This document shows, in pieces, positions 1 to 6,276 of a stretch of DNA of 13,064 bases; the stretch's first letter is position 1; each line of letters begins with the position of its first letter. Location: assembly GCF_946479415.1 (NCBI RefSeq), contig NZ_CAMLFY010000123.1:1-13064 (forward strand), written 5' to 3'. The notes below the pieces were generated by a model. The model was not told where the DNA came from and made no database searches. It was given only the letters and a program-made list of their open reading frames with translations. The position numbers and the translations under genes are program-made. This DNA is from an uncultured Shinella sp. GTDB taxonomy: Bacteria; Pseudomonadota; Alphaproteobacteria; Rhizobiales; Rhizobiaceae.

Positions 1-150
1 GACGTCGTCAAGGAAGGCGACAAGGTCTGGGTCAAGCTGATGGGCTTCGACGAGCGCGGCAAGGTTCGCCTCTCCATGAAGGTTGTCGACCAGGCAACCG
101 GCAAGGAAGTCGCTGCCGAGAAGAAGGGCGACGGCGAAGCCGCCGAGTAA
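1..150 (+). CDS. pnp: Polyribonucleotide nucleotidyltransferase (PNPase), C-terminal end only
   Basis: The window opens inside a gene read in frame 1, giving 49 residues and a TAA stop. The residues are the last strands of an S1 RNA-binding domain ([19 protein letters not shown]), then a Lys/Glu/Ala-rich tail ending GDGEAAE, as in alphaproteobacterial PNPase. PNPase degrades RNA 3' to 5' by phosphorolysis as a trimer in the RNA degradosome, and the S1 domain holds the RNA substrate. The assignment rests on this tail, and another S1 protein cannot be wholly excluded. RpsA is ruled out because its start lies at the other end of the window. A strong terminator follows, so pnp ends its transcription unit here. 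Confidence 0.85.
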   Translation, partial: DVVKEGDKVWVKLMGFDERGKVRLSMKVVDQATGKEVAAEKKGDGEAAE

Positions 151-171
151 GCCTACCCTACCCGTATGGAG

Positions 172-207
172 GGGGCGCGGAGCGGCACGTTCCGCGCCCC
201 TTTCCTT
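172..207 (+). terminator. Rho-independent terminator of pnp
   Basis: A perfect 10-bp inverted repeat (ggggcgcgga at 172–181, tccgcgcccc at 191–200) encloses a 9-nt loop. It is followed by the pyrimidine/T-rich tract tttccttt. It sits 21 nt after the pnp stop. Confidence 0.85.
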
Positions 208-236
208 TGACCACCCGTTATCCTCGCTGCCCATAT
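207..236 (+). promoter_or_regulatory. Candidate sigma-70-type promoter for the rRNA methyltransferase gene
   Basis: TTGACC (207–212) and CCATAT (231–236) are 18 bp apart, close to the rhizobial housekeeping pattern CTTGAC-N17-CTATAT. The predicted start near 242 would give a leader of about 13 nt before the ATG at 256. The -35 box overlaps the pnp terminator tail. This was found by eye only. Confidence 0.4.
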
Positions 237-255
237 CATCCGCTGAAAGCCGACC

Positions 256-1272
256 ATGACCCGCGACGCCCTGAAGACCCTGTTCCATCCCTTTGCCTCC
301 GGCACGCTCGGCATGCCCGGCGAGGGCGAACGTTATCTCTTCCTCGGCGCGGAGGCCGGCCAGCGCCCGCCGGAAGGCTTTGGCGCCACGCTGGAGGCCG
401 TGCAGCCGCAGCGCGCGCTCTATCGCGGGCTCGAGGCCGTCCGTGCGCCGGTGAAGCCGGTGATCGAGGGCGAGGATTTCGACGGCGCGCTCGTCCTGAT
501 GACCAAGCACAAGGGCGAGAACGAGAACCGCATCGCCGAGGCGCTGCGCCTTGTGCGCACGGGCGGCCTGATCGTCGTTGCCGGCAGCAAGGAAGACGGC
601 GTGCAGTCCATGCGCAAGCGCCTCGACCAGCTTGGCCTCACCGGCGATTACATGCCGAAATATCACGGCCTCGCCATCTGGTTCGCCCGCCCGGAAGACC
701 CGGCCGACGCAATTGCCAAGCTGGCGGCCAAGCCGGTGCGCATCGTCGGCCGCTTCACGGCGGCCCCCGGCATGTTCTCGCACGACCGCATCGACGAGGG
801 CTCCGAACTGCTCGCCACCCGCATCCCTGAGGATTTCCATGGCCACGCCGCCGATTTCGGCGCGGGCTGGGGTTATCTCTCCGTCATGCTCGGCGGCCGC
901 GCGCCGCAGGTGAAGGGCATCGATATCTTCGAAGCGCATTACGAGGCACTGGAAGCGGCCAGGGAGAACATGGCGGAGAATTGCCCGAACATTCCGGCGC
1001 GCTTCTTCTGGTTCGACCTGACGGCGGAAACGCCGCGTGACCACTACGACCTCATCGTCATGAACCCGCCGTTCCACGAAGGTCACGCTGCCGACCATTC
1101 GCTGGGTGCCGGCATGATCCGCATGGCGGCGAAGTCGCTGAAATCAGGCGGCCGCCTGGTGATGGTCGCCAACCGCGGCCTGCCCTACGAGCCGGTGCTG
1201 AAGGAAGCCTTCAAGGAGAGCGGAGAAGTCTGCCGCAATGCGCGCTTCAAGGTGCTCTTCGGCAGGCGCTGA
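256..1272 (+). CDS. Class I SAM-dependent methyltransferase, RsmC/RlmG-like rRNA guanine-N2 methyltransferase
   Basis: This 338-residue protein has the two-domain size of RsmC, which methylates a guanine N2 in 16S rRNA. The N-terminal half (about 1–165) corresponds to the degenerate methyltransferase-like domain of this family. The C-terminal half carries the SAM-binding motif I, DFGAGWG (200–206), the acidic residue GIDIFE of motif II, and the catalytic-type motif NPPFHEG (270–276) typical of N2-guanine and adenine-N6 enzymes. It is a cytosolic RNA-modification enzyme, fitting its place next to pnp. The ATG at 256 gives full family length, although only a weak purine stretch (gaaag) precedes it. 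RsmC and RlmG are close relatives, so the exact target base (16S G1207 or 23S G1835) cannot be fixed from sequence reading. Confidence 0.85.
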   Translation: MTRDALKTLFHPFASGTLGMPGEGERYLFLGAEAGQRPPEGFGATLEAVQPQRALYRGLEAVRAPVKPVIEGEDFDGALVLMTKHKGENENRIAEALRLVRTGGLIVVAGSKEDGVQSMRKRLDQLGLTGDYMPKYHGLAIWFARPEDPADAIAKLAAKPVRIVGRFTAAPGMFSHDRIDEGSELLATRIPEDFHGHAADFGAGWGYLSVMLGGRAPQVKGIDIFEAHYEALEAARENMAENCPNIPARFFWFDLTAETPRDHYDLIVMNPPFHEGHAADHSLGAGMIRMAAKSLKSGGRLVMVANRGLPYEPVLKEAFKESGEVCRNARFKVLFGRR

Positions 1273-1288
1273 TCGCGTCGATTTGACA

Positions 1289-1310
1289 GGCGTCAGCCAT
1301 GGCTGACGCC
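1289..1310. repeat. Perfect 22-nt palindrome downstream of the methyltransferase gene
   Basis: Positions 1289–1310 read the same on both strands (half-site ggcgtcagcca). As RNA it gives a 9-bp stem with a CATG tetraloop, 16 nt after the TGA stop. No T-run follows, so it is either a 3' stabilising hairpin/weak terminator or a dimeric protein operator. It is followed by two copies of gccgattgcc (1308–1317 and 1321–1330). Confidence 0.6.
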
Positions 1311-1334
1311 GATTGCCGCAGCCGATTGCCATTT

Positions 1335-1379
1335 TCCTGAAACGGGTCCACCATCACCGGACCATTCCTGTTCAGGAGA
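1335..1379 (+). promoter_or_regulatory. Leader hairpin that buries the Shine–Dalgarno of the small membrane protein gene
   Basis: tcctgaa (1335–1341) is the exact complement of ttcagga (1371–1377), and inside it ggtcc (1345–1349) pairs with ggacc (1359–1363). The 3' arm of the outer stem contains the ribosome-binding site AGGAGA (1374–1379), which lies 6 nt before the ATG at 1386. If the structure forms, translation would be limited. This pairing is visible in the bases; the regulatory role is inferred. Confidence 0.45.
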
Positions 1380-1385
1380 CCCGTA

Positions 1386-1616
1386 ATGGCTTTTGGACCT
1401 GCCAGACCGCCGATCACGGAAGATGTGGCGGATGTTATCGCGAAAGATGTGAAGACAGGGGAGGGGCATACGCCGACCTCCGAGGTGCCGCTCGCCTTCC
1501 TAAGGCGGGGCGCAGATGGCAAGCCGCTGGAAATGAACAGCCGCGTGCGGACGGTGTTCCTCGGCGTGCTCGTTGTGCTGATCCTGCTCGTCGTGGTGCT
1601 GATGGTGCGCTCGTAA
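1386..1616 (+). CDS. Small single-pass (tail-anchored) membrane protein, unknown function
   Basis: This gene encodes 76 residues. The first 50 are soluble and polar, beginning MAFGPARPPITEDVADVIAK and including an LRRGADGKPLEMNSRVRT stretch. Residues about 56–73 form one strongly hydrophobic helix (VFLGVLVVLILLVVVLMV) ending in Arg-Ser. The topology is therefore a cytoplasmic N-terminal part with a C-terminal anchor. AGGAGA lies 6 nt upstream of the ATG, which supports this start. I do not recognise a named family. It lies between the methyltransferase gene (same strand) and the convergent fabI, and shares a terminator region with fabI. Confidence 0.7.
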   Translation: MAFGPARPPITEDVADVIAKDVKTGEGHTPTSEVPLAFLRRGADGKPLEMNSRVRTVFLGVLVVLILLVVVLMVRS

Positions 1617-1620
1617 GAGG

Positions 1621-1660
1621 AAAACGGCGCGAAGTCCCAAAACTCCGCGCCGCCCTTTTT
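1621..1660. terminator. Bidirectional terminator between the small membrane protein gene and fabI
   Basis: cggcgcg (1625–1631) pairs with cgcgccg (1646–1652). On the plus strand the stem is followed by cccttttt (1653–1660). On the minus strand it is followed by ttttcct (1624 downward). It can thus end both the plus-strand small gene and the minus-strand fabA–fabB–fabI transcript. Its plus-strand T-run abuts the fabI stop codon. Confidence 0.8.
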
Positions 1661-2474
1661 ACTCGCTGTCGGCCTTGGCCAGTCGCTCCAGCGTCGGCAT
1701 GGAGGTGATGTTGTAGCCGGAGTCCACATAGTGGATTTCGCCGGTGACGCCGCTCGACATGTCGGAGAGCAGGTAGAGCGCCGAATTGCCGACGTCCTCG
1801 ATGGTGACGGTGCGGCGCAGCGGCGCGTTCTTCTGCTGCCAGGAGAGCATGGCGCGGGCATCCGAAATGCCGGCGCCGGCCAGCGTGCGGATCGGGCCGG
1901 CGGAGATCGCGTTGACGCGGATGCCCTGCGGACCGTAGTCGCCGGCAAGATAGCGCACGGAGGCTTCGAGAGCCGCCTTGGCAACGCCCATGACGTTGTA
2001 GTTCGGCATGAGACGCGTGGAGCCGCCATAGGTCAGCGTCAGCATCGCGCCGCCGTCGGTCATCAGGTCCGCGGCGCGCTTGGCGATTTCCGTGAACGAG
2101 AAGCAGGAGATCACCATGGTGCGCGAAAAATTGTCGCGCGATGTATCGGCATAGAGGCCCTTCAGCTCGTTCTTGTCGGAAAAGCCGATGGCGTGCACGA
2201 CGAAATCGAGCTTGCCCCACTTTTCCTTGAGCGCCGCGATCGTGGCATCCACCGAAGCGATGTCCTCGACATCGCAGGGAATGACGAAGTCGGAGCCAAG
2301 CTCGGCGGCCAGCGGCTTCACGCGCTTGCCGAGCGCTTCGCCCTGGTAGGTGAAGGCGAGTTCGGCGCCCGCGCCGGCGAGCTTCTGCGCGATGCCCCAG
2401 GCGATAGAGTGGTTGTTCGCGACCCCCATGATGAGGCCGCGCTTGCCGTTCATGATCCCCGTCATGCCGTTCAT
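1659..2474 (-). CDS. fabI: Enoyl-[acyl-carrier-protein] reductase (NADH), FabI type
   Basis: This 271-residue short-chain dehydrogenase/reductase catalyses the last reduction of each fatty-acid elongation cycle (trans-2-enoyl-ACP to acyl-ACP). The nucleotide-binding region [13 protein letters not shown] (17–29) has the FabI-specific form. The catalytic pair is Tyr159 and Lys166 in [10 protein letters not shown], with the second conserved tyrosine at 149. The C-terminal segment [19 protein letters not shown] is typical. The start is taken at 2474, where ATGA overlaps the fabB stop; internal Met codons at 2465 and 2453 are alternatives, and MNGKRG (2453) is close to where the conserved fold begins. 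It is the last gene of fabA–fabB–fabI. Rhizobia often carry a second fabI elsewhere; this copy is the one linked to fabAB. The position of E. coli Phe203 is Ala206 here. Confidence 0.95.
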   Translation of the reverse strand: MNGMTGIMNGKRGLIMGVANNHSIAWGIAQKLAGAGAELAFTYQGEALGKRVKPLAAELGSDFVIPCDVEDIASVDATIAALKEKWGKLDFVVHAIGFSDKNELKGLYADTSRDNFSRTMVISCFSFTEIAKRAADLMTDGGAMLTLTYGGSTRLMPNYNVMGVAKAALEASVRYLAGDYGPQGIRVNAISAGPIRTLAGAGISDARAMLSWQQKNAPLRRTVTIEDVGNSALYLLSDMSSGVTGEIHYVDSGYNITSMPTLERLAKADSE

Positions 2475-3694
2475 CCGTTGTGGCGCTGGAAGACCAGCGT
2501 GGCGTTGGTGCCGCCGAAGCCGAAGGAGTTCGAGAGAACCGTGTCGATCTTGGCATTGTCGATGCGCTTGCGCACGATCGGCACGCCGTCGAATTCCGGA
2601 TCGAGCTCGGTGATATGGGCGCTTTCGCCGATGAAGCCGGCCTGCATCATCAGGAGGCCGTAGATCGATTCCTGCACGCCGGCAGCGCCCAGCGAGTGAC
2701 CCGTCAGCGACTTGGTCGACTGGATGTGCGGGATCTTGTCGCCGAAGACTTCGCGGATCGCGCCGATTTCCTTCGAATCGCCGACGGGCGTCGAGGTGCC
2801 GTGCGTGTTGATGTAATCGACATCGCCCTTCACGGTGGCGAGCGCCTGGCGCATGCAGCGGATGGCACCTTCGCCGGAGGGGGCGACCATGTCGTAGCCG
2901 TCGGAGGTCGCGCCGTAGCCGACGATTTCGGCATAGATCTTCGCGCCGCGGGCCTTGGCGTGTTCCAGCTCTTCGAGAACCAGAACGCCGGCGCCGCCGG
3001 CAATGACGAAGCCGTCACGGCTCACGTCATAGGCGCGCGAAGCTGTAGAAGGCGTGTCGTTGTACTTGGAGGACATGGCGCCCATGGCGTCGAACAGGTT
3101 CGACATGGTCCAGTCGAGGTCTTCGTGACCGCCGGCGAACATGATGTCCTGCTTGCCCCACTGGATCATCTCGGCGGCATTGCCGATGCAGTGCGCCGAG
3201 GTCGAGCAGGCCGAGGAGATGGAATAGTTGACGCCGTGGATCTTGAACCAGGTGGCGAGCGTGGCCGACGCCGTCGAGGACATGGCCTTCGGCACGGCGA
3301 ACGGGCCGATGCGCTTGGGCGAATTGTTCTTGAGCGTGATCTCGGCCGCTTCGATCAGCGTGCGGGTGGACGGACCGCCCGAACCCATGATGATGCCGGT
3401 GCGCTCGTTGGCAGCGTAGTCTGCTTCTTCCAGTCCGGAATCGGCGATCGCCTGCTTCATGGCGACGTGGTTCCACGAGCCGCCCTGCGAGAGGAAGCGG
3501 GCCGCGCGGCGGTCGACGAGTTCGGTCGTGTCGATATTGGGCGCACCCCAGACCTGGCACTTGAAGCCGTGGTCGGCAAAATCCTGGCTGAAGCTGATGC
3601 CGGAGCGCGCGTCGCGCAGCGACGCCGTCACTTCGTCCGCGTTGTTCCCGATAGAGGATACGATCCCCAGACCCGTGACAACTACCCGTCTCAT
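2471..3694 (-). CDS. fabB: Beta-ketoacyl-ACP synthase I (FabB)
   Basis: With the ATG at 3694 the protein has 407 residues, essentially the length of E. coli FabB (406). It condenses malonyl-ACP with acyl-ACP and is needed to extend the cis-unsaturated intermediate made by FabA. The catalytic triad falls at the E. coli positions: Cys163 in [11 protein letters not shown], His298 in [14 protein letters not shown] and His333 in [12 protein letters not shown]. The Gly-rich FGFGGTNA lies near the C-terminus. An in-frame extension to 3838 exists, but [10 protein letters not shown] is the family N-terminus, and AGGA stands just upstream of 3694. The TGA stop overlaps the fabI ATG (ATGA), which suggests coupled translation. 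The gap to fabA is 79 bp and holds a hairpin. Confidence 0.97.
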   Translation of the reverse strand: MRRVVVTGLGIVSSIGNNADEVTASLRDARSGISFSQDFADHGFKCQVWGAPNIDTTELVDRRAARFLSQGGSWNHVAMKQAIADSGLEEADYAANERTGIIMGSGGPSTRTLIEAAEITLKNNSPKRIGPFAVPKAMSSTASATLATWFKIHGVNYSISSACSTSAHCIGNAAEMIQWGKQDIMFAGGHEDLDWTMSNLFDAMGAMSSKYNDTPSTASRAYDVSRDGFVIAGGAGVLVLEELEHAKARGAKIYAEIVGYGATSDGYDMVAPSGEGAIRCMRQALATVKGDVDYINTHGTSTPVGDSKEIGAIREVFGDKIPHIQSTKSLTGHSLGAAGVQESIYGLLMMQAGFIGESAHITELDPEFDGVPIVRKRIDNAKIDTVLSNSFGFGGTNATLVFQRHNG

Positions 3695-3728
3695 ATTCCT
3701 GCCCTTTTCTTGAACATCTCGTGGTGAA

Positions 3729-3746
3729 GGCGGCGCTGACGCCGCC
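3729..3746 (-). other. Intercistronic hairpin between fabA and fabB
   Basis: ggcggcg (3729–3735) and cgccgcc (3740–3746) form a perfect 7-bp GC stem with a 4-nt loop, in the fabA–fabB gap on the operon's RNA. No U-run follows in the transcribed direction. It is therefore more likely an RNA-stability or processing element than a full terminator. Confidence 0.5.
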
Positions 3747-3773
3747 TCAGGCTTCTTGTGGCGCGCGGCGCCC

Positions 3774-4289
3774 TCAGGCGTCCTTGTCTTTCGACAGTCC
3801 GACGCGCAGGTCGGTCGCCTGATAGATGGTTTCGCCATCGGCCTTCAGCCAGCCATCCGCCGTGCCGAGCACGAGGCGGCCGCGCATGACGCGCTTGAAG
3901 TCGATGCCGTATTCGAGAAGCTTGGTGTCGGGACGGACCATGCCCTTGAACTTCACTTCGCCGGTGGACAGCGCCATGCCGCGGCCGGGCTCGCCGAGCC
4001 AGCCGAGGAAGAAGCCCGTGAGCTGCCACATGCCGTCGAGGCCGAGGCAGCCCGGCATGATCGGATTGCCCTGGAAGTGGCACGGGAAGTACCAGTCGTC
4101 CGGCTTCACGTCATAGGCTGCGCGGATATAGCCCTTGTCGAAGGCGCCGCCCGTTTCGGAAATGTCGGTGATGCGGTGGACCATGAGCATCGGCGGCAGA
4201 GGAAGCTGCGCGTTACCGGGGCCGAAAAGCTCGCCGCGGCCGCAGGACAGAATTTCCTCGTAGTTGTAGCTGGATTGCCTGGTCGTCAT
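3774..4289 (-). CDS. fabA: Bifunctional 3-hydroxydecanoyl-ACP dehydratase / trans-2-decenoyl-ACP isomerase (FabA)
   Basis: At 171 residues this is the usual length of FabA (172 in E. coli). It dehydrates 3-hydroxydecanoyl-ACP and isomerises the product to cis-3-decenoyl-ACP, the branch point of anaerobic-type unsaturated fatty-acid synthesis. The signature [18 protein letters not shown] spans about 68–85, with catalytic His71 and Asp85 at the expected spacing. It is a cytosolic homodimeric hot-dog fold. It is the first gene of the minus-strand operon fabA–fabB–fabI, so the two genes specific to unsaturated chain formation are co-transcribed with a reductase. The Shine–Dalgarno before the ATG at 4289 is weak (gatga). 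The irr gene is divergent, 318 bp away. Confidence 0.97.
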   Translation of the reverse strand: MTTRQSSYNYEEILSCGRGELFGPGNAQLPLPPMLMVHRITDISETGGAFDKGYIRAAYDVKPDDWYFPCHFQGNPIMPGCLGLDGMWQLTGFFLGWLGEPGRGMALSTGEVKFKGMVRPDTKLLEYGIDFKRVMRGRLVLGTADGWLKADGETIYQATDLRVGLSKDKDA

Positions 4290-4334
4290 CTGAATGTTTC
4301 ATCCCCGGTCTTGTACACGCTTGTCCAGCGGTAG

Positions 4335-4363
4335 ATTTAGCGGAGGACGGATACGATTTGAAG
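4335..4363 (-). promoter_or_regulatory. Candidate promoter of fabA–fabB–fabI
   Basis: On the minus strand, CTTCAA (4363–4358) and CTAAAT (4340–4335) are 17 bp apart, matching the rhizobial pattern CTTGAC-N17-CTATAT at 4 and 5 of 6 positions. The expected start near 4328 leaves a leader of about 39 nt. Confidence 0.5.
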
Positions 4364-4433
4364 CATCCCGGCCGCCCCGATTTTTTTGCCTTACCCTGTC
4401 TGGATAAGACGTCTATTCCGCTGTCCGCATACA

Positions 4434-4448
4434 TGATGCCAGCGGTCA
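4434..4448. promoter_or_regulatory. Candidate iron-responsive operator (RirA-type TGA-N9-TCA)
   Basis: TGA at 4434–4436 and TCA at 4446–4448 are separated by 9 bases, the core form described for rhizobial RirA iron-responsive operators. It lies about 80 bp upstream of the irr -35 box. Such a short pattern can occur by chance in 318 bp, and the bases inside it do not resemble a fuller consensus that I can recall. Confidence 0.25.
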
Positions 4449-4529
4449 CAGCCAGTGCAAAGTGGCAAGACCGAAGCAAAGGCCCCGGTTTTTCCGCATG
4501 TTGCGCGCCTTGTCGATGCCGCATGCCTA

Positions 4530-4558
4530 TTGAATCCCGCTTCCGCTAAAGTTATATC
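4530..4558 (+). promoter_or_regulatory. Promoter of irr
   Basis: TTGAAT (4530–4535) and TATATC (4553–4558) are spaced by exactly 17 bp. Transcription would start near 4565, giving a leader of about 43 nt. This supports the ATG at 4608 over an upstream in-frame ATG at 4455. A direct repeat gttcaag (4563–4569 and 4576–4582, period 13) covers the predicted start site and could be an operator. Confidence 0.6.
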
Positions 4559-4607
4559 GAAAGTTCAAGATAGTTGTTCAAGGCCAAGCCAAGCGGACCC
4601 GTCGCCC

Positions 4608-5030
4608 ATGACGCATGCACACGAGATGCCCATCGAAACGCGCCTGCGCCATTCCGGCCTACGCCCGACACGCCAGCGCGTGGCACTCGCCGACCTGCTT
4701 TTCGCCAAGGGCGACCGTCACCTGACCGTCGAGGAACTGCACGAAGAGGCGGTGACCGCCGGCGTGCCGGTGTCGCTTGCGACTGTCTACAACACGCTGC
4801 ACCAGTTCACCGAGGCGGGCCTGATCCGCGTTCTCGCCGTCGAAAGCTCCAAGACCTATTTCGACACGAATATCTCGGATCACCACCATTTCTTTGTCGA
4901 GGGTGAAAACCGCGTTCTCGACATCCCCGTCAGCAACATCGCGATCGACAACCTGCCGGAGCCCCCGGAAGGCATGGAAATCGCCAATGTCGACGTGATC
5001 ATCCGCCTGCGTCCTTGCAGGAAGGACTGA
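4608..5030 (+). CDS. irr: Irr, Fur-family iron response regulator
   Basis: From the ATG at 4608 the protein has 140 residues, typical of rhizobial Irr. It is a cytosolic dimeric transcription factor that represses or activates iron and haem genes when iron is low. The winged-helix domain includes LRPTRQRVALADLLF (18–32), HLTVEELHEEA and the recognition-helix region VSLATVYNTLHQF. The dimerisation/metal part carries the histidine cluster DHHHFF (His92–94), thought to bind haem in this family. The N-terminal haem regulatory motif with Cys-Pro of Bradyrhizobium Irr is absent, as is usual in Rhizobium and Agrobacterium. It is divergent from fabA and stops only 6 bp before the convergent TRIC-type gene, leaving no room for a separate terminator. 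Confidence 0.93.
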   Translation: MTHAHEMPIETRLRHSGLRPTRQRVALADLLFAKGDRHLTVEELHEEAVTAGVPVSLATVYNTLHQFTEAGLIRVLAVESSKTYFDTNISDHHHFFVEGENRVLDIPVSNIAIDNLPEPPEGMEIANVDVIIRLRPCRKD

Positions 5031-5036
5031 GACCTT

Positions 5037-5672
5037 TCACATCACATCGTCGGGATGCCGCCCCGGCCGGGGCTTGTAGACCGGGAAGCGCCAGCCGAAG
5101 CGCAGCGCGCCGCCGCGCACCGCGAAGGCTGCGGCAATGCCGATGGCCGAGGCGAGCCAGAGCGGTGCGCCGGCAACCGTTGCAGCCGTGAACCCTGCCG
5201 CGCCGATCAGCGCCGCCGTCACATAGACCTCGGGCCGCAGCAGGACGGAGGGCTCGTTTGCCAGGAGATCGCGGATGATGCCGCCGACGCTTGCCGTCAG
5301 CACGCCGGTCGTGATGGCGACGGTCGGCGAGTTCGTGGCCGCGTAGCCCTTGGCCGCCCCCATCACGCAATAGGCCGACACGCCCATGGCGTCGAGCCAG
5401 AGCAGCAGGCGATAACGGGACTCGATGCGGTGCGCGAGCACGAAAACGAGGAGGGCGACGGCCACGCAGACGATGAGATAGGTCGGGTTCACCACCCAGA
5501 AGACCGGCGTTGCGCCCAGAATGACGTCGCGCAGCGTGCCGCCGCCGATACCCGTCGCCGCCGCCAGGAACAGGAAGCCGATGATGTCGAGCTGCTTGCG
5601 CGACGCCGAAAGCGCGCCGGTGGCGGCAAAGACCGCGACGCCGGTATAGTCGAGCAGTTCCAGGATCGTCAC
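5037..5672 (-). CDS. Trimeric intracellular cation (TRIC) channel family / UPF0126 membrane protein
   Basis: This protein has 211 residues from a GTG start at 5672, with the strong Shine–Dalgarno GGAGGGGGAGA just upstream. The sequence has about seven hydrophobic helices built as an internal duplication. The repeated signature appears as GIGGGTLRD (41–49) and ASVGGIIRD (127–135), whose glycines kink the pore helices in prokaryotic TRIC channels. Family members form homotrimeric potassium-permeable channels in the inner membrane; older annotations call them UPF0126/YadS-like. The physiological role in bacteria is not settled. The reading frame stays open far upstream to 6311, but that stretch is antisense to a plus-strand gene and lacks the family fold. 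The gene converges on irr. Confidence 0.88.
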   Translation of the reverse strand: MTILELLDYTGVAVFAATGALSASRKQLDIIGFLFLAAATGIGGGTLRDVILGATPVFWVVNPTYLIVCVAVALLVFVLAHRIESRYRLLLWLDAMGVSAYCVMGAAKGYAATNSPTVAITTGVLTASVGGIIRDLLANEPSVLLRPEVYVTAALIGAAGFTAATVAGAPLWLASAIGIAAAFAVRGGALRFGWRFPVYKPRPGRHPDDVM

Positions 5673-5798
5673 GCGTCTCTCCCCCTCCGGCCAAGCCTCG
5701 CGACAGCTTGGCAACGGTAAAGTCGCGCGCGACAGAATCACGTCGTGCGCTCCCGAGCGCATAATGACCGAATCGCCTGCCATGGAAAGGTTTGAGAG

Positions 5799-6272
5799 AT
5801 GGCCATCCGCATGAGAATCCTCGCACTCCTTTCCGCCGGCCTGCTTTCGACTGGTGCTCCGGCCCATGCGGCCGAGATCGTGCAGGATCCGCTGGCGACG
5901 GTGCAGGCCGAGGTGGCCACGCGCTGCAAGACTGCGATCTATGGTGAGGACTTCGCCGACAATATCGACTTCAACAACGACACGCTGGTCGATGCGATCT
6001 TCAATCTCGGCGCGGTCAATTGCGATGGCGTGCCCGGCGGCCTTTGCGGCGATGTCGGCTGCCCGCACCAGTTCTACATCCATGTCGCGGAAGGCGGTTA
6101 TTTCCTCGCCGCCAATGCCGATCTCTACGGCTATACGATGAAGAAGCGCTTCGGCAACATGGTGTTCGAGCTCAAGGCCAATGCCGCAAGCTGCGGGCGC
6201 GACGACAGCGAATATTGCACGATGACGGTGCGCGTGCGCGGCGCCGATTTCGAGACGATTTCCAAGAAATAA
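5799..6272 (+). CDS. Small exported six-cysteine protein with an FG-GAP-like calcium-loop motif
   Basis: This gene encodes 157 residues. Residues 1–25 look like a signal peptide: basic start MAIRMR, hydrophobic core ILALLSAGLLSTG, and an Ala-x-Ala cleavage region AHA|A near 24. The mature part has six cysteines (43, 75, 83, 88, 132, 140), an even number that fits three disulfides in the periplasm. IDFNNDTLVDAIF (56–68) resembles the DxNxDxxxD calcium loop of FG-GAP/VCBS repeats, followed by a CGDVGC pair. GGAAAGG (5784–5790) precedes the ATG; Met5 is an alternative start. I believe comparable short proteins occur in alphaproteobacteria, but I know no function. It converges on the ElyC-like gene with only 4 bp between stops. 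Confidence 0.75.
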   Translation: MAIRMRILALLSAGLLSTGAPAHAAEIVQDPLATVQAEVATRCKTAIYGEDFADNIDFNNDTLVDAIFNLGAVNCDGVPGGLCGDVGCPHQFYIHVAEGGYFLAANADLYGYTMKKRFGNMVFELKANAASCGRDDSEYCTMTVRVRGADFETISKK

Positions 6273-6276
6273 GCGG

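Larger units (their letters stand above)
4290..4607. promoter_or_regulatory. Divergent control region fabA / irr (318 bp, no gene)
   Basis: The stretch holds the candidate fabA promoter (4335–4363, minus strand), the candidate irr promoter (4530–4558, plus strand), a TGA-N9-TCA site (4434–4448) and a direct repeat (4563–4582). It also has a run of seven T at 4381–4387 with no convincing stem before it. An irr-frame extension to an ATG at 4455 runs through the region, but it would begin upstream of the irr promoter and is not family-like. No RNA gene was recognised. Confidence 0.6.

Noticed and set aside
1283..1288. TTGACA as promoter -35 of the small membrane protein gene
   Set aside because: No -10-like hexamer is found 16–19 bp downstream; the palindrome occupies that space.
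2480..3727. 415-codon open frame on the plus strand across fabB
   Set aside because: It is antisense to fabB, whose catalytic triad is intact; it is a composition artefact.
3695..3838. Longer fabB start at 3838
   Set aside because: It overlaps the end of fabA and adds a basic, non-family N-terminus. The ATG at 3694 gives the E. coli length and exact catalytic numbering.
4455..4607. Upstream extension of irr to an ATG at 4455 (191-residue form)
   Set aside because: The extra 51 residues are not Irr-like, and the candidate promoter (4530–4558) lies inside the extension. MTHAHE at 4608 is the family start.
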